NCBI GenBank assembly: GCA_050305935.1
Contig: JBNLGG010000006.1
Coordinates: 50,264-114,263, forward strand
Direction: 5' to 3'
DNA length: 64,000 bases
From: CAJXNP01 sp050305935
Lineage (GTDB): Bacteria > Bacteroidota > Bacteroidia > Cytophagales > Cyclobacteriaceae
The notes beneath the pieces are model-generated. The model was not told the DNA's origin. It saw nothing but the letters and a program-made list of their open reading frames with translations, and ran no database searches. A program made the translations under genes and the position numbers. Shown one piece after another: positions 37,450 to 46,792 of this stretch (positions are counted from its first letter, which is position 1; the number at the start of each line of letters is the position of its first letter).

Positions 37450-37685
37450 AACGGGTTTTGGGTATTGAACCTTAAATTTGAGGTTTTGGATTTTTTAAAA
37501 AAACAATAATCTAAACGATAGATTAGATGTGTAATATTATAAAGTGATGTTCATCATTTCCTACCTGGCTCTGAAATTAGCGATACACCTCCGAAATATA
37601 AAGCGGATTGATTTTGATCTGTTGCCTAAATACATGATTTTTGATGCTTAAGTAAATAACAAACAACCTTTTGAACTGATTTTTA

Positions 37686-39464
37686 ATGAATAAGAGGACA
37701 AATCTCATCACGAGGTTTTTAATTTGGCGACGGCAGCATATCAGTGATAACAGGTTTGTCAATATTCTTAGCGTAATAGTAGGTGCGCTGGCAGGTCTGG
37801 GCGCAGTGCTCATCAAATCTTCTGTTCACGTTATCCAAAAATTGCTTACCAAAGGATTTCTTCCACACGACTATAATTTAAATTATGTTCTCTATCCCGT
37901 CATTGGGATATTCCTCGTGTTGGTGTTTAAAAAGTTTATATTAAGTCGACCTGTAGGTCACGGTATCCCTAATGTTTTGTATGCCATTGGCAAAAATAAC
38001 GGGATAATAAAGCCCTATCAAATGTGGGCTTCTATTGTGACGAGCGCAATAACCGTCGGATTTGGCGGTTCGGTGGGGCTGGAAGGACCTACGGTATCCA
38101 CAGGTGCTGCCATCGGATCTAACCTGGGGAGGTTTTTACATCTTGATTTCAAAAGAATACAGTTACTGATCGGTTGTGCAGCCGCTGGTGCGATGGCAGC
38201 GATTTTCAAGGCACCTATCGCAGCTATAATATTTGCTGTAGAGGTGTTGATGCTTGATTTTACGATGACGGCATTTATTCCCCTGCTCATAGCGAGTGTT
38301 ACTGCCACGCTGGTTTCCTATGCCTTTTTAGGGCAGATGTTTATATACAGCTTTGAAGCGGATTCCTCCTTTACCTTGAAGGAGGTGCCCTACTACATTT
38401 TGTTTGGAGTGTTTGCCGGGTTTGTCTCGCTTCACTTTACCCGGATGTATGCCTTTATGGATAAGCTTTTTGATCGATTCAATGGGTGGTTTATAAAATA
38501 CATGGTGGGGGCATTGGTATTGGGAATTTTAATTTTTCTCTTTCCTTCCTTTTACGGGGAGGGGTATTCTGCCATCGACGCCTGCCTGAAGGGCAATTAC
38601 GATTATCTTTTTAACCAGTCCATTTTCTTTGATTTTAAGGATAATCAAATTGTCTTCATCGCATTGTTTCTGGCCATTATACTGCTAAAAGTATTTGCAA
38701 CACAAGCGACGTTTGGCAGCGGCGGGATTGGGGGGATATTTGCTCCGTCCATGTTTATTGGCTCTAATGCCGGACTGTTCTTTGCGTCGATTCTTAGCTA
38801 TGGGTGGAATTCGCCGGTTTCTCCAAGGAATTTTGCCCTGGTAGGGATGGCGGGCTTGATAGCTGGGGTAATCCATGCTCCGCTTACAGCGATATTTCTT
38901 ATTGCAGAGATTACAGGGGGATATGACCTTTTCATGCCTCTGATGATTGTGTCTACTATTTCCTACGGCACTATTCGATTTTTTACCAAAACTTCCGTTT
39001 ATACCAGTCAATTGGCAAAAAGAGGCGAACTATTTACACATCACAAGGACAAAGTTGTGTTGAGCCTCCTCAAAGTTCCGGATTTGTTAGAGACCAATTT
39101 TAAGACAGTGAATAAAGAAGCCAGGCTGGGAGAATTAGTGAAGATTATTGCTACGTCTAAAAGAAATGTTTTTCCTGTAATAGATGACGAAAACAACTTC
39201 TGTGGTACGGTTCATTTAAATGACATAAGGGATGTGATTTTTAAACCGGAACTCTATGAGTCTACTGCTGTAATTAATCTGATGAATACGCCTTTAGCGA
39301 CGGCTTCTCCCAACGAATCCATGGAAGACATCGTAGAGAAATTTCAAACAACTCAACACTATAACATACCGGTACTGGAGAATGGCAAATACCTCGGATT
39401 TGTTTCAAGGGCAGCAGTTCTTACCAAATACAGAAAGCTGTTAAAACATTTCTCAGAAGATTAG
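37686..39464 (+). CDS. CLC-type chloride channel/antiporter with C-terminal CBS pair
   Basis: A 592-residue membrane protein. Selectivity motifs are GHGIP (91-95, GSGIP in the E. coli protein), GSVGLEGP (128-135, with the gating Glu E133) and GGIFAPSMFIG (near 355). About ten membrane helices end near residue 450. Two CBS domains then occupy about 455-590 (ETNFKTVNKEARLGELVKIIATSKRNVFPVID; NLMNTPLATASPNESMEDIVEKFQ). CBS pairs often bind adenine nucleotides and gate the transporter. It lies convergent with the nucleotidyltransferase gene, overlapping by four bases. Confidence 0.92.
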   Translation: MNKRTNLITRFLIWRRQHISDNRFVNILSVIVGALAGLGAVLIKSSVHVIQKLLTKGFLPHDYNLNYVLYPVIGIFLVLVFKKFILSRPVGHGIPNVLYAIGKNNGIIKPYQMWASIVTSAITVGFGGSVGLEGPTVSTGAAIGSNLGRFLHLDFKRIQLLIGCAAAGAMAAIFKAPIAAIIFAVEVLMLDFTMTAFIPLLIASVTATLVSYAFLGQMFIYSFEADSSFTLKEVPYYILFGVFAGFVSLHFTRMYAFMDKLFDRFNGWFIKYMVGALVLGILIFLFPSFYGEGYSAIDACLKGNYDYLFNQSIFFDFKDNQIVFIALFLAIILLKVFATQATFGSGGIGGIFAPSMFIGSNAGLFFASILSYGWNSPVSPRNFALVGMAGLIAGVIHAPLTAIFLIAEITGGYDLFMPLMIVSTISYGTIRFFTKTSVYTSQLAKRGELFTHHKDKVVLSLLKVPDLLETNFKTVNKEARLGELVKIIATSKRNVFPVIDDENNFCGTVHLNDIRDVIFKPELYESTAVINLMNTPLATASPNESMEDIVEKFQTTQHYNIPVLENGKYLGFVSRAAVLTKYRKLLKHFSED

Positions 39465-40183
39465 CCCTTTCGTAGTCCTTCTTCAGCTTCGCGTAATTTA
39501 GCCACATCACCGATGTCAAACCATGTGGAATCGTGATCCTGGTATCCATAAATCGGCTGGGATGTACATAATTCCAGGTAAGTGTCGACTATGGAAAACC
39601 TACCTTCCTGATTCATCAATTTAAATATGGAGGAGTTAATAATGTGAATACCTGAAAAAGGATAGCTCAGCAATTCTGAGTGAGCACCGAAGCGAATTTC
39701 TTTGTTTTCTTTAAAATTCTTCCAGCCGGACAGTCTCATTTGATGGTCGAAGAGGAAACACCGGGAGGATTTTCTATTTCTGACCACCAGAGTTGCGAGG
39801 GCGTTTTTTTGTTGGTGGGCATCGATTAATCTTTTCAGGTTTAAGTCAGTAATTATATCCGAATTGATCAAGATAAAATCTTCATTTTCACTAAAAAACC
39901 AGGAAGCATTTTTTAGTCCGCCGCCTGTTTCTAAAAGCGAGTCCCTTTCATCGGAAATTTCGATATGAAGACCGAAATTATTTTTTCGCTCAAGAAAATT
40001 AAGAATTTGATCCGCAAAATGATGGACATTGACAATAATATCAGACACCCCATATTTTTTCAGGTGGAGGATGCTTCGCTCAAGCATGGGTACACCGCAA
40101 ACTTCCACCAGCGCTTTAGGAATTTTATCAGTCAATGGTTTAAGCCTTGTTCCTTTTCCGGCGGCAAAGATCATAGCCTTCAT
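39461..40183 (-). CDS. MurU-like nucleotidyltransferase (amino-sugar-1-phosphate uridylyltransferase)
   Basis: Start at the ATG at 40183 gives 240 residues; the longer frame to 40309 would add 42 residues from inside the neighbouring gene. Signature MKAMIFAAGKGTRLKPLTDKIPKAL is the pyrophosphorylase G-x-G-T-R-x-x-P-x-T-x-x-x-P-K loop. LLETGGGLKNA and LINSDIITD (metal Asp) follow. It closely resembles MurU, which makes UDP-MurNAc from MurNAc-1-phosphate in the peptidoglycan recycling route of Pseudomonas. Its ATG overlaps the stop of the AmgK-RapZ gene (ATGA), tying the two proteins together. Specificity for MurNAc-1-P, rather than glucose or mannose-1-P, is inferred from this pairing. Confidence 0.82.
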   Translation of the reverse strand: MKAMIFAAGKGTRLKPLTDKIPKALVEVCGVPMLERSILHLKKYGVSDIIVNVHHFADQILNFLERKNNFGLHIEISDERDSLLETGGGLKNASWFFSENEDFILINSDIITDLNLKRLIDAHQQKNALATLVVRNRKSSRCFLFDHQMRLSGWKNFKENKEIRFGAHSELLSYPFSGIHIINSSIFKLMNQEGRFSIVDTYLELCTSQPIYGYQDHDSTWFDIGDVAKLREAEEGLRKG

Positions 40184-41634
40184 AGAACTTCCTTGATCTC
40201 CTGTTCGCGATGATTTAAAATGACCACCACATGCTTGCCATACTTCAATTTGAGATGACTGCATAATTCTTCTGCGCAAAAAACGGAGCGATGCTGGCCA
40301 CCGGTACACCCAAAGTTGATCTGGAGATTAGTAAAACCCCTGTCTAGGTATTTGTCAATCGACTGCTCCACCAGTAGAAAGATCGATTGGAGAAAGGGCT
40401 CGACTTCTCCATCTTTTTTCAGAAAATCGATGACCTTCTTGTCCCTTCCGGTGAGGTATTTATATTCTTCATACCTCCCGGGATTATGAATGCTCCGGCA
40501 GTCAAAAATATACCCTCCGCCGTTCCCGGTGTCGTCTACAGGAATACCTTTTTTATAGGAGAAACTGTTGACTCGTACTGTTAAAGGAATTGATGTCGAA
40601 ATGGATTTAGTAAACTTTTTCAACCCTGGCGCATCCGTTAATTCACCTAAAAGATGGGGTAAGTGTTGCATGTCAGGTGGTAGGCAATTTTTTTCCAGCA
40701 TCCTGTCAAGATTCTTCAGAGCATAGGGGATGCTTTGCAGAAAATGGCTTTTTCGCTCATAAAAACCCCGATAGCCATAGGCTCCCATCGCCTGCATGAT
40801 CCTGATCACCACAAAGGCGTAATAGAGTTTTTTAAATTCATCTTTGTCAATTGGAAGAAGTGATGACAGTTGGTCTAAATAATAATCCAACAGTTCCTTT
40901 CTGATTTCCTCGGGAATGTTTGCTTTGGCGTCGTATAAAAGTGAAGCAATGTCATATTGCAGAGGGCCTTTCCTACCTCCCTGGTAATCGATGAAATAGA
41001 CCTGGTCGTCCCGGATCATGATATTTCGACTTTGGAAGTCACGGTACATGAAATATTCGGAAGGTGCCGAAAGCAAATATTCGGTAAAGATGTTGAAGTC
41101 ATTTTCCAACAACTGTTCGTCAAAAGCCACCCCCGATAGTTTAAGAAAGTAGTATTTGAAGTAGTTCAGATCCCACATCATACTTTGTTTATCAAAGGCT
41201 TCACGTGGATAGCATCTGTCAAAGGGAATATGGAGGCCTCCTTCTATTTGAAATCGGGGGAGCCATCGTAATACCTGTTTATATTTATCAATGACTGATA
41301 GTGGGAATATTTCCTCCGTTCTTTTTTCTTTCAGGTAATTAAAAAGGGTGACATCACCGAGATCTTCCTGTAAATAGGAAGTTTCTCCTTTATGCACCGC
41401 CAGTATTTCAGGAACCGGAAAACTTAATGAATGGAATTTTTCAGAGAATGAAATAAAGGCCTGGTTTTCTTTGACATCCTGGTTGATGACACCAATAACA
41501 CTTTTATCGTGGTTTTTTATGCGATAATACCGCCTACTGGAACCGGAAAGTGGCAATAACGTAATAGTTTCTGGTAAGCCGCTTGCTATTTCTAAAAAAC
41601 TGGTTTTGAAGTATTCGGTATACAGGTCGGTCAA
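40180..41634 (-). CDS. AmgK-like sugar kinase fused to a RapZ C-terminal domain
   Basis: A 484-residue two-domain protein. Residues 1-330 are an aminoglycoside-phosphotransferase-fold kinase like AmgK: catalytic loop YRDFQSRN (197-204; D199, N204), metal Asp in FIDYQGGRKGPLQYDIASLLYD (D216), and an N-terminal GSSRRYYRI nucleotide strand. AmgK phosphorylates MurNAc and GlcNAc at C1. Residues 352-484 match the RapZ C-terminal domain: SFSYKKGIP, GYIFDCRSIHNPGRY, LTGRDKKVIDFL, and FGCTGGQHRSV (441-451). In E. coli this domain senses glucosamine-6-phosphate and binds sRNA. The RapZ N-terminal P-loop kinase domain is absent and is replaced by the sugar kinase. MurU-like gene is coupled downstream. 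Confidence 0.88.
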   Translation of the reverse strand: MTDLYTEYFKTSFLEIASGLPETITLLPLSGSSRRYYRIKNHDKSVIGVINQDVKENQAFISFSEKFHSLSFPVPEILAVHKGETSYLQEDLGDVTLFNYLKEKRTEEIFPLSVIDKYKQVLRWLPRFQIEGGLHIPFDRCYPREAFDKQSMMWDLNYFKYYFLKLSGVAFDEQLLENDFNIFTEYLLSAPSEYFMYRDFQSRNIMIRDDQVYFIDYQGGRKGPLQYDIASLLYDAKANIPEEIRKELLDYYLDQLSSLLPIDKDEFKKLYYAFVVIRIMQAMGAYGYRGFYERKSHFLQSIPYALKNLDRMLEKNCLPPDMQHLPHLLGELTDAPGLKKFTKSISTSIPLTVRVNSFSYKKGIPVDDTGNGGGYIFDCRSIHNPGRYEEYKYLTGRDKKVIDFLKKDGEVEPFLQSIFLLVEQSIDKYLDRGFTNLQINFGCTGGQHRSVFCAEELCSHLKLKYGKHVVVILNHREQEIKEVL

Positions 41635-41700
41635 CTTTTTTTCGTTAATTTTACCTTACAAATTTATAGGAGTTTTCTACATATCACCTCAAAAAATCAA

Positions 41701-42840
41701 ATGATTAGAAGATTTTTCAAAGAATGGTTGTTCAATGTATTGGCGTGGATTTTAATTACTAATCTTTATGCTTTGGCCATTCTTACCAATATGAAGGTTC
41801 TCTTCAAGATGGCAAAAATCGAGGATGTGATCGAAAGCAATTACCTGGCGAGTTACTTTGTTTCCAATTATCAGCTTTTTGAAGCTACTTTGTTCGGTTT
41901 GTTTTTTGGGACTTTGTTCTTCTTTTCTAATTACCTGATCGACCGGATTTTCAGTCAGAAGATGCCCTTTGGCAAAGTCATTTTATTAAAGACGATTTCT
42001 TACTTTTTTGCCATGGTGCTTGTTTTTTTTACAATGGGGGCCATTCTTCAATTGATGTATTTTTATCCGATCGATGTGAGTAAAGTTATTCATGAAAACG
42101 AAGAGATGCGAAATCCCGTGATTTGGTTGTCGTTTTTGACTTTCATGTTGTTTACTGCGGTCTTAATTAATTTTCTCATTCAGATGAGCTATAAAATTGG
42201 TCCGAAGACAGTTTTCCCTTTGTATCTTGGCAAGTACCACACGCCCAAGAGTGAAGACCGGATCATCCTCTTTTTGGATCTTAAAGATTCCACCGGAATT
42301 GCAGAAGAATTGGGGCACATGAAATACAGCCGGTTAATCCAGGATTGCTATCATGATCTGAACAAAATTGTTTTCAGGCTTAATGCGGAGGTTTATCAGT
42401 ACGTAGGCGATGAGGTGGTGTTGACCTGGAAAAACAAGAAGAGCAACCTCAGTAAATATGCGGTCAGGGCTACTTTTGAGTTTAAAAAGATGTTGACGAA
42501 ACGATCGAAATACTACCTTGACAAGTATGGCCTTTTACCGGAATTTAAAGGAGGCCTTAATGTAGGAAACGTTTCAGTCGCTGAGATCGGTGAAGTAAAA
42601 AGGGACATTGCTTATCACGGAGATGTAGTAAATACCGCCTCAAGGTTGCAGGAAGCGGCCAAGGAATACAACAAAACCCTGATGGTTTCTGAAAAGGTAA
42701 TCGATGAATTGACAAATTATGACGGCCTTCATGTGGAGGAAATGCCTACCATTCAGCTAAAAGGGAAAAAGAGGGTAGTGAAGATTTTTGGCATTGAGGA
42801 ATCTGTAGACGTTAAGGCGGAAAACCTTTCGGCCGTTTAA
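41701..42840 (+). CDS. Membrane-bound class III adenylate/guanylate cyclase
   Basis: A 379-residue protein. Four membrane helices (about 11-31, 60-80, 98-120, 140-162) are followed by a class III cyclase domain (185-365). Metal-binding Asp residues are in FLDLKDST (D193) and YVGDEVV (D237). The transition-state Asn/Arg are in DVVNTASRLQ, and the nucleotide segment DIAYHGD is recognisable. It should make cAMP or cGMP at the inner membrane; which one cannot be decided from motifs alone. It is alone, divergent from the AmgK-RapZ gene (66-base gap), and ends one base before the convergent anti-sigma gene. Confidence 0.9.
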   Translation: MIRRFFKEWLFNVLAWILITNLYALAILTNMKVLFKMAKIEDVIESNYLASYFVSNYQLFEATLFGLFFGTLFFFSNYLIDRIFSQKMPFGKVILLKTISYFFAMVLVFFTMGAILQLMYFYPIDVSKVIHENEEMRNPVIWLSFLTFMLFTAVLINFLIQMSYKIGPKTVFPLYLGKYHTPKSEDRIILFLDLKDSTGIAEELGHMKYSRLIQDCYHDLNKIVFRLNAEVYQYVGDEVVLTWKNKKSNLSKYAVRATFEFKKMLTKRSKYYLDKYGLLPEFKGGLNVGNVSVAEIGEVKRDIAYHGDVVNTASRLQEAAKEYNKTLMVSEKVIDELTNYDGLHVEEMPTIQLKGKKRVVKIFGIEESVDVKAENLSAV

Positions 42841-44019
42841 TTACCACTGAACTTTTACCTTGACATGTTTTTCGACAGTGATGCCATTTATGGATGCAGG
42901 CACCCAATTGGGGCCATCTACAATAATTTGTTCCAGTTCTTTAAAATATTTTCTGTTTAGGTTTTCCTCTGTGGCAAGCTCAATCATTTTGCCATTGTCA
43001 GATATTAATAGGGTCAGATGCAGGACACTGTCTTGCGGAATATCAGCCAGGTTATTCTTTACATAAAGAATAAATTCATCCATGCCCGTTTCAGGGTAGG
43101 GGATGGGGGTTTCTCCTACCTCCGAATCTTCCAATAGCATTGATGACGCGGCTGGTTGTGCATCTCGTGCCTGGGAGACTTTCTTCATGCTTCTGGAAGC
43201 TTTCATTTTCGACGAGCTTTCAGCAGGTTCATATTCCGGGATCTCTTCGATTTCTTCATTGTAAGTTATGATTGATGGCATTTCAAAACCCTCCTCATTC
43301 AGCGATTTATCTTCTGTAGGCAATACCTCCGAGGTGGCTACCCGGTTTAATGATCCAGTTTCCGGAACCGGTTCCAGTTGCGTTTCTTTTACTGCCGGTG
43401 TCGCCGTTATTCCCGATGTATTTCTACTTTTTACCGGCTCGATTTCCAGTTTACTGCCCGGGATTTCAGCTATCTCTCCCGAGGATTCTTCTGTCTTTTT
43501 CTCCGCTAACGCAATTAAATCTGAAGAAGAGACAGTGAGATCATCAGGTTTTTTCTGGTTGGCTTGAGGTGGGGGTATAGAAAGTGCCGTTTGGGTTTCA
43601 ACTTCCGCTTCCGCATGGGCGGAATCGGTTATTACATGATGGTCATTTTCCGGTGATGATGCAGGCGCTTCAATTTCCTTTTTTAATTCCTGGGCTGTGG
43701 AATTGTCTTTTTTGTTTAGATCAACAAAATAAAAAAGCGAAATAGTAGCTGTCAGGAGCAATGTAATTACGGCAGCAACAGGCCAATAGGATAGGGTTGG
43801 CTTCTTATTTGAAGCCGCTATCCTTGCCTTTAATTCATCGAGGTCATCTTGTAAAGCATGTTGGGAGATGGTATCCATTCCCTCCATTGCTTCCGCCTCA
43901 AAGTCGTCCTCCATCAGTTTTTTTTCAAATTCATGCTGTTCTCTCGCAGATAATTTTCCGTCCAGATAATCCTGGAATTTTTCAGGAGTGCTTGCCTTAT
44001 GTTTATTGCTTTCTGACAT
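42841..44019 (-). CDS. Membrane anti-sigma-like protein with TonB-C-like C-terminal domain
   Basis: A 392-residue protein. The N-terminal cytoplasmic part has FQDYLDGKLSAREQHEFEKKLMED, the short helical pattern of Bacteroidota anti-sigma factors. A single membrane helix (78-98) comes next, then about 200 residues rich in Pro/Ser/Glu/Lys. The final 83 residues (DEFILYVKNNLADIPQDSV, LHLTLLISDNGKMIEL, LEQIIVDGPNWVPASING) resemble the TonB C-terminal domain as found in Bacteroidota 'PEFPGG' energy transducers. It overlaps the sigma gene by 17 bases, so it is very likely that sigma factor's regulator. The TonB-C-like end faces the periplasm. This combination is inferred, not established. Confidence 0.75.
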   Translation of the reverse strand: MSESNKHKASTPEKFQDYLDGKLSAREQHEFEKKLMEDDFEAEAMEGMDTISQHALQDDLDELKARIAASNKKPTLSYWPVAAVITLLLTATISLFYFVDLNKKDNSTAQELKKEIEAPASSPENDHHVITDSAHAEAEVETQTALSIPPPQANQKKPDDLTVSSSDLIALAEKKTEESSGEIAEIPGSKLEIEPVKSRNTSGITATPAVKETQLEPVPETGSLNRVATSEVLPTEDKSLNEEGFEMPSIITYNEEIEEIPEYEPAESSSKMKASRSMKKVSQARDAQPAASSMLLEDSEVGETPIPYPETGMDEFILYVKNNLADIPQDSVLHLTLLISDNGKMIELATEENLNRKYFKELEQIIVDGPNWVPASINGITVEKHVKVKVQW

Positions 44020-44593
44020 TATTCTTTTCCAAACAGATTTTCAAATTTCGCTTTCCATTCTGTATGTAGCTTTTCACTTTTTTAAGTTCGTAACCCGAAT
44101 TTTCCGCAATTTCCTGGTAGCATTTTTCTTCCAGGTAAAATTGCGAAACACATATTTTTTGCTCTTTATTTAAATTCTCCACACATTTTTTTAAAGCTTC
44201 GATGTCGCTATCGAGAGCTTTCCCATTGTCATGATGCAATTCGTAAGTGCTTTCCATAAATATTTCAGCATCTTTTTTCATCTCGATCAATTTATTCTCT
44301 CTGGATTTTTCTGATCTTAATTTCATCAGGCAGAAATTCCTTGTAAGCACATGTAGCCAGCTTTTAAAGTTCTCCACTTCATGTTTTGCCAGATCGCTGG
44401 AAAGCTTTTCATAAATCTGCATCACAGCATCCTTGCTATCTTCTCTGTCCTTTAAATACTTAAGACAGACACCAAAGACGAGATGCATATACCTGCTATA
44501 CAATTCAGACAATATCTCCCCGCTTTCAGTTTTTCTGAATGCATTGATGAGCTGGTCATCAGATTGATCGGTGAGCGACTTTTTAAAAAACAC
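44003..44593 (-). CDS. ECF-type sigma-70 family RNA polymerase sigma factor
   Basis: A 196-residue protein. Sigma region 2 is LYSRYMHLVFGVCLKYLKDREDSKDAVMQIYEKL (about 31-64). A WLHVLTRNFCLMKLR helix follows, with the LxxIARN-like pattern, and region 4 is LNKEQKICVSQFYLEEKCYQEIAENSGYELKKVKSYIQNGKRNLK (139-184), a helix-turn-helix. Length fits ECF sigma factors. It directs RNA polymerase to a small regulon. The overlapping downstream gene is its predicted membrane anti-sigma. The divergent VWA gene 150 bases away is a plausible target. Confidence 0.9.
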   Translation of the reverse strand: MFFKKSLTDQSDDQLINAFRKTESGEILSELYSRYMHLVFGVCLKYLKDREDSKDAVMQIYEKLSSDLAKHEVENFKSWLHVLTRNFCLMKLRSEKSRENKLIEMKKDAEIFMESTYELHHDNGKALDSDIEALKKCVENLNKEQKICVSQFYLEEKCYQEIAENSGYELKKVKSYIQNGKRNLKICLEKNNVRKQ

Positions 44594-44744
44594 GGATATG
44601 GAAACAGTTCAATTTCACAATTCCGAAAAAAGTTAAAAAAAAATTATGGAATCCACAGAAGCCGCACATCATAATGTCAAAAATTTAAAAACGATGGGAA
44701 GGATCCAATCTAAAAAAATGGCAATCATTTATAAAAACAAAAAT

Positions 44745-46673
44745 ATGAAACGATTAACGCTAGTAATTATGAGTATGGCGATGGCATTGGCAACCAATGT
44801 CATGGGCCAGGTAAGGATGGTCACAGGACAGGTGACGGATGAAACAAATTCTCCAATGGTTGGAGTAAATGTGTTGGTGAAAAATACCAGCAATGGAACC
44901 GTAGCAGATATGAATGGGGAGTATAGCATTAAGGCTTCGGGCCAGGATATATTAGTTTTTAGCTTTATAGGGTATATATCGGAGGAGATCAATGTCGGCA
45001 ATAAAACCGTCATTAATGTTTCGTTAGTGCCGGATAACACGGCTTTGGAAGAGGTGGTGGTCGCGGGGTATGCCGTTGAGTTGAAACGTGACATGACTGG
45101 AGCCGTAACATCAGCAGAACCAAAAAGCAATGGCCGGAAACATAAAATGAGTAAGGCTGAGGTTAGTTCAGCATTAAGTGGGCAAGCAGCAGGCGTTTAT
45201 AATTATGGAAACAGCGCTCCTGTTTATGATCAAACTTATATTCAACACAATACCGAAGGGTACTCCACTATCAATGAAAATGAATTTAAAAAGCCTCAGG
45301 ATGCACCATTATCAACCTTTTCGATTGACGTGGATGCAGCATCCTATTCTAACCTGAGAAGGTTTATTAACAATGGTTCCAGGCCTCCAATCGATGCAGT
45401 CAGGATAGAGGAAATGATCAATTATTTTAACTATAATTATCCTCAACCCCAGGGCGAACATCCGATTGAATTGGTTACAGAAATTTCTGATTGTCCATGG
45501 AATGAAAATCATCGGCTGATACATGTAGGTCTGCAAGGGAAAAAAATACCGACAGATAATTTACCTGCTTCTAACCTGGTATTTCTAATAGATGTATCCG
45601 GTAGCATGTCTGATCAAAATAAGCTTCCACTGCTAAAATCTTCTTTTAAGCTATTGGTGGATGAATTGCGACCAGAGGACAGGGTGTCGATAGTGGTGTA
45701 TGCCGGAGCTGCAGGAATGGTGCTTCCGTCAACAAGTGGTAAGGAAAAAGATAAAATAGTAGCGGCTTTGGATCGACTTCAAGCTGGCGGGTCAACAGCA
45801 GGCGGTGCGGGCATCCAATTGGCCTATTCAATAGCCGAGGAAAACCTGGTGGATGGTGGAAATAATAGGGTGATCTTAGCCACAGACGGTGATTTTAATG
45901 TGGGCGCTTCCAGCAATGCAGAAATGGAGAGATTAATTGAGGAGAAGAGAAATTCAGGAATATTTTTGACAGTCCTGGGCTATGGCATGGGCAACTACAA
46001 AGATGATAAAATGGAAATATTAGCCGATAAGGGAAATGGTAATTATGCCTACATCGATAATATACAGGAAGCCGAGAAAGTACTGGTAAATGAATTTGGT
46101 GGGACACTATTCACAATTGCAAAAGATGTGAAACTACAGATTGAGTTTAATCCTGAAAAAGTGCAGGCTTACCGATTAGTGGGATATGAAAACAGACTGC
46201 TGGCAGAAGAAGATTTCAATGATGACACCAAAGATGCTGGTGAGTTGGGCTCAGGCCACACAGTGACGGCTTTATATGAAATAATTCCGGTGGGTGTTAA
46301 AAGTGAATTTGTGAAGAGTATTGATCCGCTGAAATATCAACAACAAAAGTCAGTTACTGGGGCGACCTCCAATAGCGAAGAGTTGATGACGATTAAATTC
46401 CGATACAAAGACCCTGAAGGGAGCAAGAGCAAGATGATTGAAAAAGCGGTTGTAGATCATCATACGCCACTGTCGCGCACATCCGATAATTTTCGATTTT
46501 CAGCGGCTGTTGCAGAATATGGGATGATCCTCAGGGATTCGAAGTTTAAGCATAGTGCTGATTTTGATAGCGTGTTGGAATTAGCGGAAAATTCAAAAGG
46601 AAGCGATAAAGAGGGTTACCGAGCTGAGTTTGTTCGATTGGTAAAATCCTCTCGTTTTTTAGCTGTTAGGTAA
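44745..46673 (+). CDS. VWA-domain protein (YfbK type) with SusC-like N-terminus
   Basis: Start at 44745 gives 642 residues with signal peptide MKRLTLVIMSMAMALATNVMG; the ATG at 44646 would put 33 polar residues before it. A CarboxypepD_reg-like domain (26-97; VTGQVTDETNSPMVGVNVLV, VFSFIGYISEE) leads into ALEEVVVAGYAVELKRDMTGAV (100-121). This matches the TonB-box and plug start of SusC/RagA receptors (EEVVVVGYG...DLTGAV). There is no barrel; instead comes the YfbK N-terminal region (TFSIDVDAASYSNLRR), a VWA domain with intact MIDAS DVSGSMS (283-289) and ATDGDFNVG, and a C-terminal DUF3520-like part. It is divergent from the sigma/anti-sigma pair and has its own terminator. Confidence 0.88.
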   Translation: MKRLTLVIMSMAMALATNVMGQVRMVTGQVTDETNSPMVGVNVLVKNTSNGTVADMNGEYSIKASGQDILVFSFIGYISEEINVGNKTVINVSLVPDNTALEEVVVAGYAVELKRDMTGAVTSAEPKSNGRKHKMSKAEVSSALSGQAAGVYNYGNSAPVYDQTYIQHNTEGYSTINENEFKKPQDAPLSTFSIDVDAASYSNLRRFINNGSRPPIDAVRIEEMINYFNYNYPQPQGEHPIELVTEISDCPWNENHRLIHVGLQGKKIPTDNLPASNLVFLIDVSGSMSDQNKLPLLKSSFKLLVDELRPEDRVSIVVYAGAAGMVLPSTSGKEKDKIVAALDRLQAGGSTAGGAGIQLAYSIAEENLVDGGNNRVILATDGDFNVGASSNAEMERLIEEKRNSGIFLTVLGYGMGNYKDDKMEILADKGNGNYAYIDNIQEAEKVLVNEFGGTLFTIAKDVKLQIEFNPEKVQAYRLVGYENRLLAEEDFNDDTKDAGELGSGHTVTALYEIIPVGVKSEFVKSIDPLKYQQQKSVTGATSNSEELMTIKFRYKDPEGSKSKMIEKAVVDHHTPLSRTSDNFRFSAAVAEYGMILRDSKFKHSADFDSVLELAENSKGSDKEGYRAEFVRLVKSSRFLAVR

Positions 46674-46685
46674 TTTTTTTAACTC

Positions 46686-46716
46686 AAAAGGGGCCCACAG
46701 GCCCCTTTATATTTTT
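46686..46716 (+). terminator. Rho-independent terminator of the VWA gene
   Basis: AAAGGGGCC and GGCCCCTTT form a nine-base-pair stem with loop CACA, followed by ATATTTTT, beginning 14 bases after the VWA stop codon. Confidence 0.85.
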
Positions 46717-46792
46717 AATAAAACAGGAGGCTATTTTTCTTTCATTTCAGGAGATAAAATGTCCAATCGAAAATTAAGGTTTGATAAACATA

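Noticed and set aside
43797..44173. Plus-strand frames antisense to the sigma/anti-sigma pair
   Set aside because: They lie fully inside two well-supported genes on the other strand.
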